Part shown: in pieces, positions 36,201-49,491 of the stretch | Layout: every line of letters starts with the position of its first letter | Numbering within the stretch: position 1 is the first letter of the stretch | Assembly: GCA_035041965.1 (NCBI GenBank) | Contig: JAPYMA010000001.1 | Location: forward strand, 1-64,000 | DNA from: Anisakis pegreffii | Taxonomy: Eukaryota; Nematoda; Chromadorea; Rhabditida; Anisakidae | DNA: 64,000 nt | Direction: 5' to 3' | Translations under genes and position numbers: made by a program | Notes under the pieces: generated by a model | Told to the model about the DNA's origin: nothing | Databases searched by the model: none | Seen by the model: only the letters and a program-made list of their open reading frames with translations

Positions 36201-37087
36201 AATGGATGGATCAGTGTGTTAGAAACCATTCAGTGACCGTTTCCGCTCATTTTGCAAAACTAAGGACTAAGCAAAAAGTAATACAACAAGAAAAAAGATG
36301 AAGTAGTAAAACAACTAGCCTCTGAGGAAAACATGCGCTGCCATTCTTTGTTGCGAAAATTCGGTGACCTCGTTCATCTTTCGGATCGAGCCGACCACCA
36401 TGTTAAGTCTGACCATTGAGCAGCTAAAACAAACATAACAATTGGAAGTAACAAGCCATCAGATTACATTCCAAAAACGCATTCGACTGGCCAATGAATA
36501 TATCAACAACGAAGAGGAACGAAAATACTTCAACCATCTCGTTATACCAATTTCTGATTAAAAAACGGAACATTCTCAAGGATCTTTCATTAAAGACGTA
36601 AAGAAAATGACTTAATTAAATCATCATATCATTGAATGAGAAATGTCATTGGACAATCAACTTTTTGAATGCGAAATCTATGATATCTAATCATATCACA
36701 TGTCTCCTATTTAAAAAGTACACAAAAGTGACAAGAAAGCACAAATATGGCTCTGATGAGAGAGAGCTTTGAGGGAGAGTTCAGTTTTACCTCATTAACA
36801 TGCTAAATTCGCTAATTTCACGCAAATTAAGTACCGTGCACCTAAATAATGTACACAAGTAAAATTAATTTGACTATAATGAAAAAAATCGGGAATAAGA
36901 ACGTGAGCTGAACGAACAGTTAGTTCGTGGCAGAGTCACTTCGGGATCGTCGTGTTTAGTTTGTAGCGGTATTTTATAGTGGAAATGAGGGCAAACTTCA
37001 TGAGAAGGAGCCTTGACAAAGAGTCTCAGTTGTGAATCACGAATCTCCATGGAAGTGGACGATTGTATTGACGAATAGCCTCTAGAA

Positions 37088-37380
37088 CAGTGGTTCTCTT
37101 GCTCGGGAGCTCCTCTGCAGTCTTCGATGATTCGGCAGACCGTCATTACCTCTAGCTTTAATGTAAGAATTTACGATTCCCGCGCATCATTTGCATTTTA
37201 TGACTATACAAGAACTTAATATTTCTACGTATAACGTCAGGAACAAACAGAAAATCGGTCCGGAAATTCCTTAGTGGCGCGAAAGAAATTAATTTTCTGG
37301 AATGAAACAAGCATTTTTAGAAATTCATTTATCCATTGCAGAAACAATATGAACCCCAGCAATCAAAAACGAAAAACAAT
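37088..37380. mobile_element. hAT-like MITE, left-end copy
   Basis: Begins CAGTGGTTCTC, preceded by CTCTAGAA (37080-37087), which fits an nTCTAGAn target site of 8 bp. The body, with CGGCAGACCGTCATTACC and CAATCAAAAACGAAAAAC, aligns with the copies near 44060 and 48188. The right end was not found, so the listed end is the end of recognisable similarity. Confidence 0.6.
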
Positions 37381-38848
37381 GGAAAAAAATTATTCGGCGA
37401 TACAAAATAACGACAGGTTCACTTTTAACTGATCATTTGCGAACATCATTCTCCCGGCTTTCGATCCTCTACTGCAATGAAACACATCAGCAAGCATTCC
37501 TACACGAATGGGTTTAGGTGTCACAAGATCCCCTCGAATGAAAATTCTCTAAAAACTGAGGAATTTTCAGGAAAAAATGCTCATGTAGTCTTCCAAATTG
37601 TAACTTAAAAGGAGCAGTCACTATAAAAAACATTGCTGTTGTGAGCGATTGAAGTGCCGAAATAGTGCAAAAACAAGAATTTGCTTGACCAATGCGAAAC
37701 AATCTATTGGGATCGTGATCTTCAACCTTCGGATGCAAATTCGATATGACGATTAGGGACTGGCCCTTCGATTCAGGATTTAAAATGTTTCATCTACGTA
37801 AACAAACTTTTTGTACGCTTGCTCGCCACTGTTGGTAAGCCCAGATGATCTCGGACCCGTTACCCTACGAACATTATTACTTAAACTATTGGATAATGGT
37901 GCGTATATGCGTTAATCTTTTATCGATCACATCACAATATCCATCATAATCAAATCAACTTAATTTTTCATCACATATCCCAGCACTTTAATGCCCACCA
38001 CTGGATAGAGAATAACGTATTGAGTAAATATGCTGAAGCGCATAGAAAGAGTTCACGAGGAGAGGTGGGATAGTTAACGATGTTGGTGAATCGACGACTT
38101 TGTGTACATCCATTATAATATCTTTGAGCTGCATTTCGGGCTATATCATCGTTTGTGTTTTATATGTGATGCTATGCGTTGCTGAAACTGTTGGCATTGA
38201 AGTTGTTTAGAGAGGAGGCAAACCAAGCAAGCACACACACCACTGCATAACTTAACGCCCTTTCTTCTTCTTTTTCTTCTTCAGCAGGAACTGCTGTCGC
38301 TTGTCTGCTTGGCTGTCTGCTAATTGTGCCAGAACTTCATTCATTCCTCAAGCAGCACTACGCAGACACCAGTGGATATTCACCCATCGTTCTTCTAACC
38401 ACCAATCAATCCATAATCCTTGCATTCATTAATTCAGTCAATCCAGCACTAGCCGCAGCAGATATTTTTGTGTTGGCTATCTATCCATCCCGTAATCCAA
38501 CAACCAAGCAATTACAGATATTCTTTGATTTCCTACCCTTATTGCTTCATCTTCCATTCAGCCGGCCTCATTCATTCATATTCACTCACTTCTGCCGTCG
38601 TCTTTTTATCGTCCCGTTCAATCGTTTATTTCCGTAATAAAATTTCCATCCAAAATTTCCGTCCGTCCATCTATCCGTTGCATTCGTTAGTCCGGATAAA
38701 CAGTATTCATTTCATTTATTCATCATAATCACCGCTCTACCAATTTTTACTTTATTTCTTCTTGCACATCCAGTTCGCAATTCAATTCTTCTATGTGCAA
38801 CAAACAAGCAGCGTGATACTAATAACTTAAAGAGTATTAATAATAATA

Positions 38849-40771
38849 ATGCCTTTAAATGTCTATATCGCATCGATCACCGGCAATACTGAGGTTGGTT
38901 TGCTTTTTGTGGTTGTTATTGTTATTGCTGTAATTCATTTTTGAAAACACATATCTTTATCTGACTTGTGAACAAGCATTCGTTGAACATTTATTTCAGT
39001 CATTTTTCCGATGACGCGAATGTTATTCTCATGTAATATTTGAGCCTGAATGAAGTGAATACGACAAATGTATATTTTGAAATTTATGAGTATAATTAAT
39101 TGCAGTTTCATTCATATTTTGCACTTAACTAATTAATGCCTTTTTACTGACTGGCTAATTCATAATGAGACTCGTCGTGTAACATTGAAAAGATGGATTA
39201 TGAGTTGAGACTGATTTCAAAAGACACATTTTATATCATGGGTTTATTTGATGTGATCTCCTCTTGTATCAGTGTTTGATATTATTATTATAATTTGATT
39301 TTTGAGTATCACTTCAGGGTTGTATGATGTCAATACAACATCAAATAGATAGACGTATACTGTACATATTAGTTAGATCAATGCTGTCCAACTTTTTTTC
39401 GTGTAGCACCCTCCGTGCGCACTAAGAATGTTAATGTCTCGTTGTGAAATTTGAATTGTGCTGCATTCGTTTTTCACCGCAAGATAAATGTTAGGTAATT
39501 GTGCAAAAATAATTTGAACGGAGTGCTAGCTATGAAACAGTGAGTTAGATGCATAGAAAAATACTTATGCAGCATCAGATGATCACTGCAAACGTGCAAT
39601 GTGCTCTTTTATCTGAAGAGAGTGGATGGCTCAGAATAAATGCTCAAACGAATGAATTCATGTGCAATCAATTTCTAACCCTTCAAGTTGGGCCATTCCT
39701 TTTGAAAACTACATCTTTCGAATGCCAGCTGCTTTATCAATGCTCTGCGTCCTGCTTTTAAGATGCGCATTTTGTGAAACAACATTCGTGATATTCCCAG
39801 CGGACCTTTGCATTAAATTTATGCATGACTGCTTGTCAAGTCGCAATAAATCATGCATATGACTGTTGCCTAATATATGGTTGAATATTTTGAAGCGAAG
39901 TGTGCTAATGATCAGTAACGAAGATTTATAACTATTTTACAATTCAAACATATCAGCTGAAGCACTTGGGAGTGAATGAATGAACAGTGTAGTCATCTTT
40001 TTTTGCAGTCATCACGTCCATCTTACGAACAAATAAATAACTGTATGGCTGTTGCCTTTCAGCTGCCTAGTTAATTGCTAATGATAATAAGAAATCAACA
40101 GCACCGCGAAAATGGAAGAAGGAAAGTGAACCTTTCATTCATTCAAAAGAAGATGAAGTATAGGCGCAGCAACATCAGCAAGTATTGATAGAAATGCACA
40201 CTTATCTATTGCGAGAAGTTGAATTTCATTCGATACTGCCAGTCAACCAATACTTACTGTTTTCTGGAATGGTACATGAGGTGCTTTCAAAAGATCTATT
40301 AAAAACATGTATTTACTTCAGTTTTTCGAGAGTATAAGTGTAGAGTTGAGCGACTGACTGAATTTTACACATTGAAGTGCTTTTAACGACTAGCATGTTT
40401 TCTGCATTGATGTTGTTGATGGATGTACGCAATCAAATTTGTATTCAATTCGAGCACATTGTGGTGTTTGCGAGCATTCAAGTAGTTTTTGCTCGATTGC
40501 AGTCGTCAAAATTCATAGAACAATGTTTCCCAATGAAATTTTATTGCTTCAAACCGTTTTTCTCATTGTTCCATTCGACCATCTTTCATGATGCTAACTA
40601 GGTTTTTTAATGTTCAATTATATCCAATTGCATTCATTGACTCGCTTGAATTTTATTCATCAGCAGTGGTCATAAACAAGAAACAGCATGACAAGCATTT
40701 AAAACTTCAATTCCGTTATTTGCTGTGGATAATCAATAAAATTTTAACAAAAAGATGCCACCTCACAATCG

Positions 40772-40857
<86 letters not shown>

Positions 40858-41712
40858 CAATGTGCCTGTAAACAAAACCGAAATGAATAACTGAAGCGCT
40901 AATGATGAGTTGAAGTGAAAAGTGAATGTTTTGAATGCATTTGTTGAAGGAGCATTTTTTCGTTTACTTATCATATGTATATCATCAAATTCATACGCAA
41001 CTTACTTTTAACACAACCCAAGCAAATACAATTGAATACACAAATCTATGCAGCACATTCATCAATTTCCAAGTTAATTTCTAACTACCGAGTTCTAATC
41101 CTGAAGTAAGTACAGCTGTGCAGATTGTTCATGTGTCGGAAAGAGCGCAGCTTCCAAATCCGTCGTTCACCTTTCTCATATCTGTTTTTTTATATTCCCT
41201 GTCCCCATACTCAACACTTCATCTGTCCAGTTAAGATTTTCATTTTTCTTTTCGCTGCTGAAATCCTGAAATTCGAATTTATTGGCGTATTTATCACGTC
41301 AATTTATCATCCGTGAATTGCTCGAATGAATCAGACGTTGTAGATTGCTGTAAAATGTCATGTTCGGGCAATCTCTGCTTTTTGTTTTAGCAGCAAAGTT
41401 GTGATATTCATTGATCATATCGGAAATTTTGGTTGAAAGTGCATTCATCATGGTTTTTTTAAAGATATGAATGAAAAGGTGAATGAAACGAAAAATTTCA
41501 GATACGAAAACAAGTGCAACGAACGTTGATGATATTAGAAGGGTTGGGTGTGCCGTTCAATGCCATTGACATAACACTCCGTGGTAATGATAAAGAACGC
41601 GAATTCATGCGCGAAAATGCAATCAACGAACGTTGGGATGGTGTTCCTTTACCACCACAATTCTTCGATAATGATATTTACATCGGGGTTTGTTGATTGA
41701 GACTGATTTATG

Positions 41713-41757
<45 letters not shown>

Positions 41758-42681
41758 TATAATTAATCTCAGCGAAAGTCATTCGTTCTCTTTGTAGAAT
41801 TACTTCGATTTTGAAGAAGCTGTAGAGGATAACCATCTACCGGAATTCTTACGTCTTATCCCAGCATCGTCTTCAGTAAGTATTTATTCTGTTTGAATAG
41901 TGTGTTGCTAGTGAATATTATGAAAAGAGGTTATTCATTCAATAATTTGCAGGATAGCAAGTCGAATAAGAAACTTAACGATAATGCTGAAAGCGGCAGT
42001 CGTACGAGCGATCAGGTGCACATTCTATTTGGTTTTTGTTTCTCTTTGTCTTTTCTCTCTTCCATTTCAGCATTTTTTCATATCGTTTCCGCACCCGATC
42101 AATCGAACAAAAACAATTTTTTGTTTAAAATAATGTCCAGAAATTTTTTTCTTCTTCAAAAGATCCTCCTCTACAGGTAATTTGAAACTATTTCAGTTTT
42201 TATAATAATTTTTTCCCTCCAAGTGTTTTTTCCATTCATCTGTGTGTATTATTCAATAATTCATATTGGATGACCGTACAATAGAACCAAAATTGAGTTT
42301 AGATATAACATATTAAATCTATCACGATTAATGCAAATGAATTGTTGATGAATGAATGAAATAATTTTGAATTTTAGTGAAGAGAAAATGTCGCGAGGTA
42401 AGTTTTAATGTTCGTAATATGGATTGTGTTGTTGGTGAAGAAGCATGATTGTTTTGTTGCTGAATAAGTGTTATTGATATAGAATTACTGTCAGTTCATT
42501 TTAGGAGACCGATAATGAAGAAAATGAGGAAGATGAAGATGAGGAATATGGCGACGAGGAGGAGGATGAAGGAGATGAGGAGGAGGAAGATGAAGGAGAT
42601 GAGGAGGAGGAGGATGAAGGAGATGAGGAGGAGGAGGATGAAGGAGATGAGGAGGAAGAGGATGAAGAGCAGGGGAGGTAG
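38849..42681 (+). CDS. SH3BGR/SH3BGRL-like thioredoxin-fold protein with Glu-rich tail
   Basis: Exons 38849-38893, 41502-41687, 41798-41875, 41953-42015 and 42505-42681 join in phase 0 throughout. They give 182 residues to a TAG at 42679. The N-terminus NVYIASITGNTE and the later GLGVPFNAIDITL, RENAINERWDG, PLPPQFF and YFDFEEAVEDN are the SH3BGRL fold (thioredoxin-like, with a proline-rich SH3-type ligand, no redox cysteine pair). The C-terminus is almost pure Glu/Asp/Gly in repeats, as in the glutamate-rich SH3BGR members. The acidic frame continues after the TAG in another register from 42678 to 42899, so one base may be missing. The first intron is 2.6 kb and holds an 84-bp AT run. Confidence 0.85.
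40773..40856. repeat. (AT)42 microsatellite in SH3BGR-like intron 1
   Basis: A pure 84-bp TA run. It produces meaningless Tyr-Ile frames on both strands. Confidence 0.97.
41712..41757. repeat. (ATT)n microsatellite in intron 2
   Basis: About 15 ATT units within the 110-bp intron between 41687 and 41798. Confidence 0.95.
42540..42670 (+). repeat. In-frame coding minisatellite, 24-bp GAG/GAT units
   Basis: Tandem units of GAGGAGGAGGATGAAGGAGAT form encode repeated EEEEDEGD. The repeat makes replication slippage likely and gives a serine-rich spurious frame on the other strand. Confidence 0.85.
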
Positions 42682-42899
42682 ATCAGGGGGATGAGGAAGA
42701 TGAGGGAGCAGAAGAGACAGGGATAGGTAAGAGGGAAGAGGAGGGCGAAGAAGGAGATGATGAGCAAGAGGATGAGGTAGAGGAACATGAAAAGGATGAG
42801 AGAAAAAAAACTGATGAACAACAGGACGAGGATCAGGATGAGGAAGAAGAGGAGGTACCTGAGGAAGATTTTGAGGATGAAGATGAAGACGCTATGTAA
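42678..42899 (+). other. Frame-shifted continuation of the acidic tail
   Basis: Reading from 42678 gives 73 further codons of acidic protein (for example EEHEKDERKKTDEQQDEDQD, ending DEDEDAM) to TAA at 42897. This register is one base short of the upstream one. A consensus donor, GTAAGT, overlaps the stop at 42896, so the real transcript may splice onward. Either a frameshift or sequencing error at about 42673-42680, or a genuinely shortened tail. Confidence 0.6.
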
Positions 42900-44059
42900 G
42901 TTATTCGTCACAATGATAAATGTTGTTAATGAATGCTGCTGCTGTACATCATCCATCCTACATGCGATGCTCACTTACATTCAGTTTCACGCAAATGTTT
43001 TGTCACAAAACGCATGCATATTCAGTCTCTATTGAAATCGTTGCCAATCAATTTCAATTTTCAATTCTCTGCAAATAAATCGCCTCCATACATTCTGAAT
43101 TCATAATGCCATTCACACATAAAATGCTCATTTGTATACAAGTAAACTTTTATGCATTGAAGAGTATTTGATTGGAGAGTGTGAAAGAAGTTTTGCTGAG
43201 ATGAAAATTACGCATAATTACTGTTCGTTTATTTTCATTGTCTTTCATTTGTTGGTTCATTGCACTCGCGCGTTAATTGTTCGAATTTTATTATCTTCTT
43301 CGTATTTCTTCTTAAAATTTATTTACGAGCTTCAACTGTTAACATCTTTCAACAGTTGAATAGATGTATTCTATGTTCGTTTCAAATCGGCAATCAGCTT
43401 TTGCCATTTTAATGAAAATATTTCTTTCATTCATTATTTTGATAACAACATTCACCATTCGTATGATCTCAGTCAAATGTACAAAGCGAAATAAAGATAC
43501 CAAAAATGAATATAAGAGAAGGATTCAAAACAATGATGCATTTTAACGGGTCCGCCATTTCAGTTGATTTATTTTAGAATATTCGTCTCAAAGTTAGAAA
43601 CCTCAGATTTCGATTGAAGAACAAATTTTCATCTGTTTTGAAATGCGTTGTTTGTATGAGAATGTGCAACTTCTATGATGTACCTATTGTGATATGTGTA
43701 AAGGTTCTTTCAGGCAGCCAATACTGCGATGTAATCGTAATTGGCTGTAAGACTGATGATTTCAAAAGAATGAAAATGTGACTGAGTGGGTCTTTACGTT
43801 ACGGGTATCAATCACTAACATTTGTTATTTTCTTCAAGATTTAGCCGCACAAATACTAAATTATTGATGAATATTCTAAACGAGTGTATTTGGTAATCAT
43901 TCATAATGTTGTTTATGAATAAATTCATTTCTCAAGAGGATCTGCTTGTTCATTCTTGCTATCTGACTTGCTTTTTTTGCGTCTTGAATAACAATCTTGA
44001 AAGAGTGACCGCCATCGAGGATGAAATATTTTTTAATGGCATCAGAGACGAAACTGAAT

Positions 44060-44828
44060 GCATGAATTATTATTATTATTTCTACGTATACCGTCGGGAA
44101 CAAACGAAAAGCCGGTTCGGAAATTTCTCAGCAGCGTGAAAGAAATCAGCTTTATGTAATGGAACAAGTATTTTTAGAACTTTATTCACCACTACGGAAA
44201 CAATATGAACCTCGGCAATCAAAAACGAAAAATCGGTCATCTCATTCATAAGTATGGAAAATAATTTTCGCTGCAGAATCCCAAAGCAAAATGACCACAT
44301 GATATACATTTGTCATAAAACAGATGCCTATGACACGATTGAGCAGTTACTTCATTCACAAAAATTCATTTACGAACCAAAAATTCCTTTATATACAGTA
44401 ATTAGAAAATATACCATAACTTTTAAGTGCAATCAAATAATAAAAATGAATGAATTCAAAAACACTCGATTCTCCCACACCAAACCAATGATCTTTTCTG
44501 TCGTACCAATGAGTTCGATCATTTTTTACTGTTCATGAGAGACGATGTCAGCAAATGTATTAAAGAACTTACGAAATAATTGTGACTGCTTCAGATTGAC
44601 TTTTGTTCAGATCTGGGCGAGCTGGAGATGCTCAGAAAGTAGAATAAAGAAGTGTTTTTATGAGCGAACCGCGTTCAGATATCCAAGTGAAAAATACACT
44701 ATGACAATGGTGTTTTATCATAACTAGCAACTGCACGAAATATTAATTCCCAACCCCCTCCATTAACCCCTCCCCATCTCCCTCAATATCCCCAAAACGA
44801 GTAATCTCACCTCCTATGAGAACCGCTG
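44060..44828. mobile_element. hAT-like element copy, right end preserved
   Basis: Similarity to the family starts at TTTCTACGTATACCGTCGGG and includes CAATCAAAAACGAAAAATCG. The right end GAGAACCGCTG stops at 44828 and is followed by TCCTAGAC. The interior frame with RTAFRYPSEKYT (44545-44727) may be a transposase scrap. The left end is not defined. Confidence 0.5.
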
Positions 44829-45280
44829 TCCTAGACCACTGTACTGCTCATTATTGCAACTGATTATGATTGCATGAAAAGCTATTGTCGAGGACACGCT
44901 CACTTCAAACTGATTTAGATGAATTCTCATTCTTTTCAGACGTGTTGTATTCACTCTCATAGCTATTACATGCGAATATCGTTCTCTTGATGAGTTTTTC
45001 TCATTCACTTCGTATCACTTCACTTCACTGTTCGAATCAATTTATTATTCTGTAGCATATACTATTTACTGAATACGTTGACGAGTGTTGACAGTCGAAA
45101 TCAACAATGCAGCAATTGAATTGAATCGCTCAACAACGTTCGACAGTCAAATGATCAATTATAGAGTGTATTTAATAGAATGAGAATTTGACTTTAATTG
45201 TTGAGTGAAATGAATGAGAAATTAGCAAAAGAGAACACTTCTGGTGATAAAAGCTATGAGAGCGATTGTAACAGCAAGAA

Positions 45281-45530
45281 AAGAATGAAAATCCTGTTAA
45301 AACAAATGAAAACCCTGTTAGGCCCGGACGAGCTAACGATACTTAAAAAATAGGAGAATGAAGAGTGCCATCAACTAACCGCATCCACATACCCGAGTTA
45401 AAAACACCATCACGTGGCGTTCTATCAAAACATAACTGCACGAAATACTAATTCCCCGACCCCTTACATTGCCCTTTGACACCTCCAAATTACCCGAAAT
45501 GGTAAATTTAACCCCTTATGAGAACCACTG
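45281..45530. mobile_element. hAT-like element fragment, right end
   Basis: It shares with 44728-44828 the tract CACGAAATACTAATTCCC and the terminus TTATGAGAACCACTG, followed by ATCTAGTT, again an nTCTAGnn-type site. The left limit is approximate. Confidence 0.5.
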
Positions 45531-48187
45531 ATCTAGTTGAAAGTGCCTGGCGGAAATTCTACTAATTCATGCACTTCGAAATAAAAAAATGGTGCGGAAA
45601 CGCGCAAACTATGAATTCACCATGTAAGCTAAGCACATGATGTGAACAAGGAAAACGGTGACGGGTATGCTTTACAGTTTATAAAGTTGACACCTTTGAA
45701 TCGACGGTTTTGTTATTGTTTCGGCAAAATATCGTGAAGATATTTCAAAGTGGACGAATAAAGGAGGTTATGAAAAGCTGAAGTGAGACCGGGCATCAGT
45801 GAATGCTGTTGAAAGTAGGAAGTTCATTGTAACATTTGGTGCTTGTAAATCGAAGGGAGAGTTGCTTTAATAATTGTGGACTGCAAGCGACGGTCACCAC
45901 ATTTTTTACAAACTGTTCTCGAGAGATCGCCTCCAAATGATTGCTTTCACGTATTGGTTCGATTCCTCAGATTTGAATAAATGTAGAAATAATTGACTGA
46001 TGAAAGCTTCCTTGGTGACTTCATTTGCGGAAAGAAAACGCGAAAGATGTTTCATATGTAGGTTTGGCAATGATAGAAAATTAATGTCAAAGAATGCTTT
46101 TATTGTTACTTAGTAGGGTATCATCTTAGATGGAAATGTGTAACATGTTTTTATAACTCGTACTGAATATTCAAATGATGTATTATTTGAAATTTTTGCT
46201 GATAAATTCGCTACAGATTTCCTATTCATATTCATGATGTTGTTTTGATTGGTTATTGTTTGGTTTTGTCTTCGTTTCATTTTTACTATGCACTCATGAA
46301 TGAGTCAAGAAACCAAAACGAGTTCGAACGATACTGAAACATGAAATTTTTATTAGGATTTGTGCTTCGCTACTTTATCACGCTTATGGTATTTTCCTTA
46401 TTGATTTTCACTGTCGTTTCTTTGGGTTGAACTCACTTCACAGTTCCATATGAGTGATGATAATAAAACTATTTCACAGTTCACAATACAATAATCACCC
46501 GGCTTACATATCTTTTATATGCACCTTTGAAAACGTTAAAACAAATCAGAGTTCCTGAAGATTACCAATTATTGTCGATTGACAAACTAAGAAACACTTT
46601 AATAGTGATAAAGTTGTAACCAGACCTGAGAGGACCAGTTCGTCTTCGATGCGCTGAATTGTTCTAAGTTATCCGATTCTAAGTGAAACTTCTTCTTTTC
46701 TAGATGAAGTCAGGGAAATGAACAAAGTCACAGAATCTCGCTGAAGTTATGAAAGATTGAGAGTTGACGCCGGACCTCTCAGGACCGTTCGTGTGATGAT
46801 CAAATAAAGTCGTCATCTATAGATGTTAAGTTGTTTGTTACCAAAGGCGCCTGTGTGTAAACTGGATTTAAAAGTTCTTTACAGTAGAACAAAACACGAT
46901 TTTGGAGGAAAAAATTTTGAAAATTTGAAAAATCAAAATTCGTACACTACGGTGGCTAAGGCAAAAAAAATTAATGTAGGAACCAGGTAGACAGTGATAT
47001 AGGTAGGATTTTTTTCAGGTGGGGGAAGGGCACGAAATGGTTTGGTCCCAAAAAACAACTTTGATACAGAAGGCGCAGCATGCATTCACGTTGGAATGAG
47101 CCGAGGCTGATCCAAAAGCAATGTTGTTACTTTTGATTGATGCATGTTGTGAGTTAGTTACCTGTGAACGTCTCTCAAGCGCATCAACTTGTGCTGTGAC
47201 TGCATAGGATTAGTTCTGGCTAGGGCGCTTTTAAGTATGTGCGCACCAGTCTGTTCTCTCTTCTTTTGCTCAAGACCTATTGTGACGTCCAACTGATTGA
47301 TTGTCCTTTCGGTTAACATGCCAGAAGTACTTCACATCCACACTTCCATATTCATCATTGACCTTCCAGCTAAGTGGTTAACAACTGGCGACATTATTTA
47401 AAAAAATTCCTGTTTCATTCTTCCCTAGACCACACACATTCTTACCTCTACGCTGTGAACCATATTCCGTGGCATCAAGTAAAGGAATTAAGTGTCTGAT
47501 TTTCGAGTAAATTCGACGATTTTTAGGTGCCTTGTGGTTGTTGATCGAAGAAGATGGAAGATTCGTTGATTGAGATTTTTGTGATGAGTTCATTTTTCTG
47601 AATGTGATGATACTCGAGTTCTGGTAACGATGCGCTATGAGAGAGCAATGTATTCTTAAAAGATCATTGAGATAAAATGAGTGGAACTGATATTTTGAGG
47701 TGTCACCGTTTTTCAGTTTCTTCCTTCGTTCTACCACACAGTGCGATAACATGCCAGCAAAGGATGTTCTGTTTGAATTTTCAAGAAACAATCAAAAGTA
47801 GAACTGTCATTGATAATATAATCTTGATGCGAACGAACAAACTCTCGTTAGTCCGTAGATTTCAAACACCAATACGTGTCTGCTACATCCTCGCTTGACG
47901 GATATCTCACATGAGAATGCGTCTTTCCTGCTTGAATCTCGAATGCACTAAGAGTTGTTAGCATCCTCATACACCTGAGTTTTCGTAAACGATTAATTCG
48001 TTCATTCTAATCAATACTGCTGATGTTGAACATCCTATTTTCCCTTTCAACACTTGTTAATTCACTGAGTCGCTTCCAACCTTGCTATATTTCCGTATTC
48101 TTAGGTTTACATTTGTAGCCTTTCACTGCATATTCAGTATCAGCACATTGACTATGCGTAACAGTTTGGGCGATTTTCACTCCAGAT

Positions 48188-48509
48188 CAATGCTTCTCAC
48201 GCTTGGAAACTTCATTACCACTTCGATGGTCTGGCAGGCCGTCATTGCCCTCTTACAATAATTTACTATTTCCACGCACAACATTAGAAGCGAATCAAAA
48301 ACCGGTTCGAAATTCCTCAGTGACGTAAAAGAAATTATTTTCTTTGGAATGGAGCAAGTATTTTCAGAACTTTGTTCATCAGTTGCAGGAACGTCCGTAG
48401 TTAAAACCGAAACGAAACATTAGTTTGCTGACCTCCTCAATTTTCTTCCTGATAGCTCCGCCAAATTGAGCCCGAAGTGTATTTTACACATTTCTCATGA
48501 GAACCACTG
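48188..48509. mobile_element. Complete 322-bp hAT-like MITE with 8-bp target duplication
   Basis: Ends are CAATGCTTCTCA and TGAGAACCACTG, imperfect inverted repeats of the CAGTGGTTCTCA type. Flanks are CTCCAGAT (48180-48187) and CTCTAGAC (48510-48517), matching 6 of 8 as a decayed target duplication. The body aligns with 37088-37380. There is no coding capacity, so movement would depend on a transposase elsewhere. Confidence 0.65.
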
Positions 48510-49418
48510 CTCTAGACTTATGAAACACAGGCGTTTTTTGCATCCCTTCTCGGATGATGGTGTAACGTTTGAAGAGTGCAATCAAAATTTTGCATCATTA
48601 AAAAGAATTATCATTTAACGTGAACCAACACGTGCATTATAAGTGATGATGGTTCACTTGGAATGTCACTGAGCTGGAATTCAATAAATCATCTCGAGCG
48701 AATTATTTTGTAAACAACTGTGCTCGCTGCTAATATAAAACAGTAACTATTCATATTCGATTTTTCTGTAGGCAGTGAAAGCATTTATACGAATGCATAC
48801 CAAATGGATGTCTTACGTTACCATAGGATGAATAAATAACGTATTGCGTCTCTTAGTATTTATATTTGTTTTTCTTTCGATTTCTTTTCAGATATTCCAA
48901 AAATATGCCCAAATACGTGCCTTATTTCAGCAAACAACATGCTTACAAACGTATATATGATATCCATTTGCAATCATCGCATAACTGAGAAGTGAAATCT
49001 GACATAATTTTTTGCATCACAAATAAATCAGTTGAAGGTGATTTTAATGCAGAAATGCGTTATAAAAACAATTTCCATATCTGTGTATATTTTAAAAAGA
49101 CAACCAATGATAAAGCAATAAATTTTAACGTTAAAAGCATGCAAATCCATCCGAGGTAATTGCTCTTCATCTTCAGGTTCCTTTGTTTGTATCCATACAA
49201 ATAAATATTTTGCCAAGCTTGAGAAAGCAGTCAAGTTGATATTTGAAGAAAAATTAAATTAAATTTCTTAAAAAGCAAACTTTCTATCAACAACATAATG
49301 TGATAGCATTATTATCATATATGCATCTATTTCGGGATGAAAAATTGTAACGAGTTCACAGCAACGATTAAGTATTCTGAAACAGACTTTGCCTCATTCC
49401 GAATAGAGTTGGGTGTGT

Positions 49419-49491
49419 GGGCCCGATTTTTGAGGGCCCCCTAACCGCAACCAGAAAGGCTGGTTCAGTCGGGGGCCTCGGTAAACCGAGC
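49419..49491. other. Compact nested-hairpin sequence, possible structured RNA or element
   Basis: GGCCCCC (49435-49441) can pair with GGGGGCC (49471-49477), enclosing AACCAG/CTGGTT around a 5-base loop (49449-49465). It is followed directly by CTCGGT/ACCGAG (49477-49490) with a 2-base gap. The patch is GC-rich in AT-rich surroundings. No RNA family is recognised. Confidence 0.45.

Larger units (their letters stand above)
33324..38848. other. Gene-poor 5.5 kb with GC-rich repeat islands
   Basis: No recognised gene. An 89-codon plus frame at 33668-33937 (WWNEAKQWIRNVYLGCC) follows TTCTTCAG and might be an exon, unproven. A lysine-rich frame at 35124-35393 is unrecognised. GC-rich islands and a hAT-like element end are listed separately. 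The last 700 bp, pyrimidine-rich, are probably the upstream region of the SH3BGR-like gene. Confidence 0.45.

Noticed and set aside
38326..38728. 103-codon frame before the SH3BGR-like start
   Set aside because: No domain, pyrimidine-rich composition and an overlapping second frame suggest upstream untranslated or promoter DNA.
40588..40974. Frames ending in Tyr-Ile repeats
   Set aside because: They read through the 84-bp AT run in an intron.
42501..42974. 157-codon serine-rich minus-strand frame
   Set aside because: It is the antisense shadow of the GAG/GAT-repeat acidic exon of the SH3BGR-like gene.
45945..45980. GGTTCGATTCC, a tRNA B-box match
   Set aside because: The flanking five bases cannot form a T stem and no A box or acceptor stem is present.
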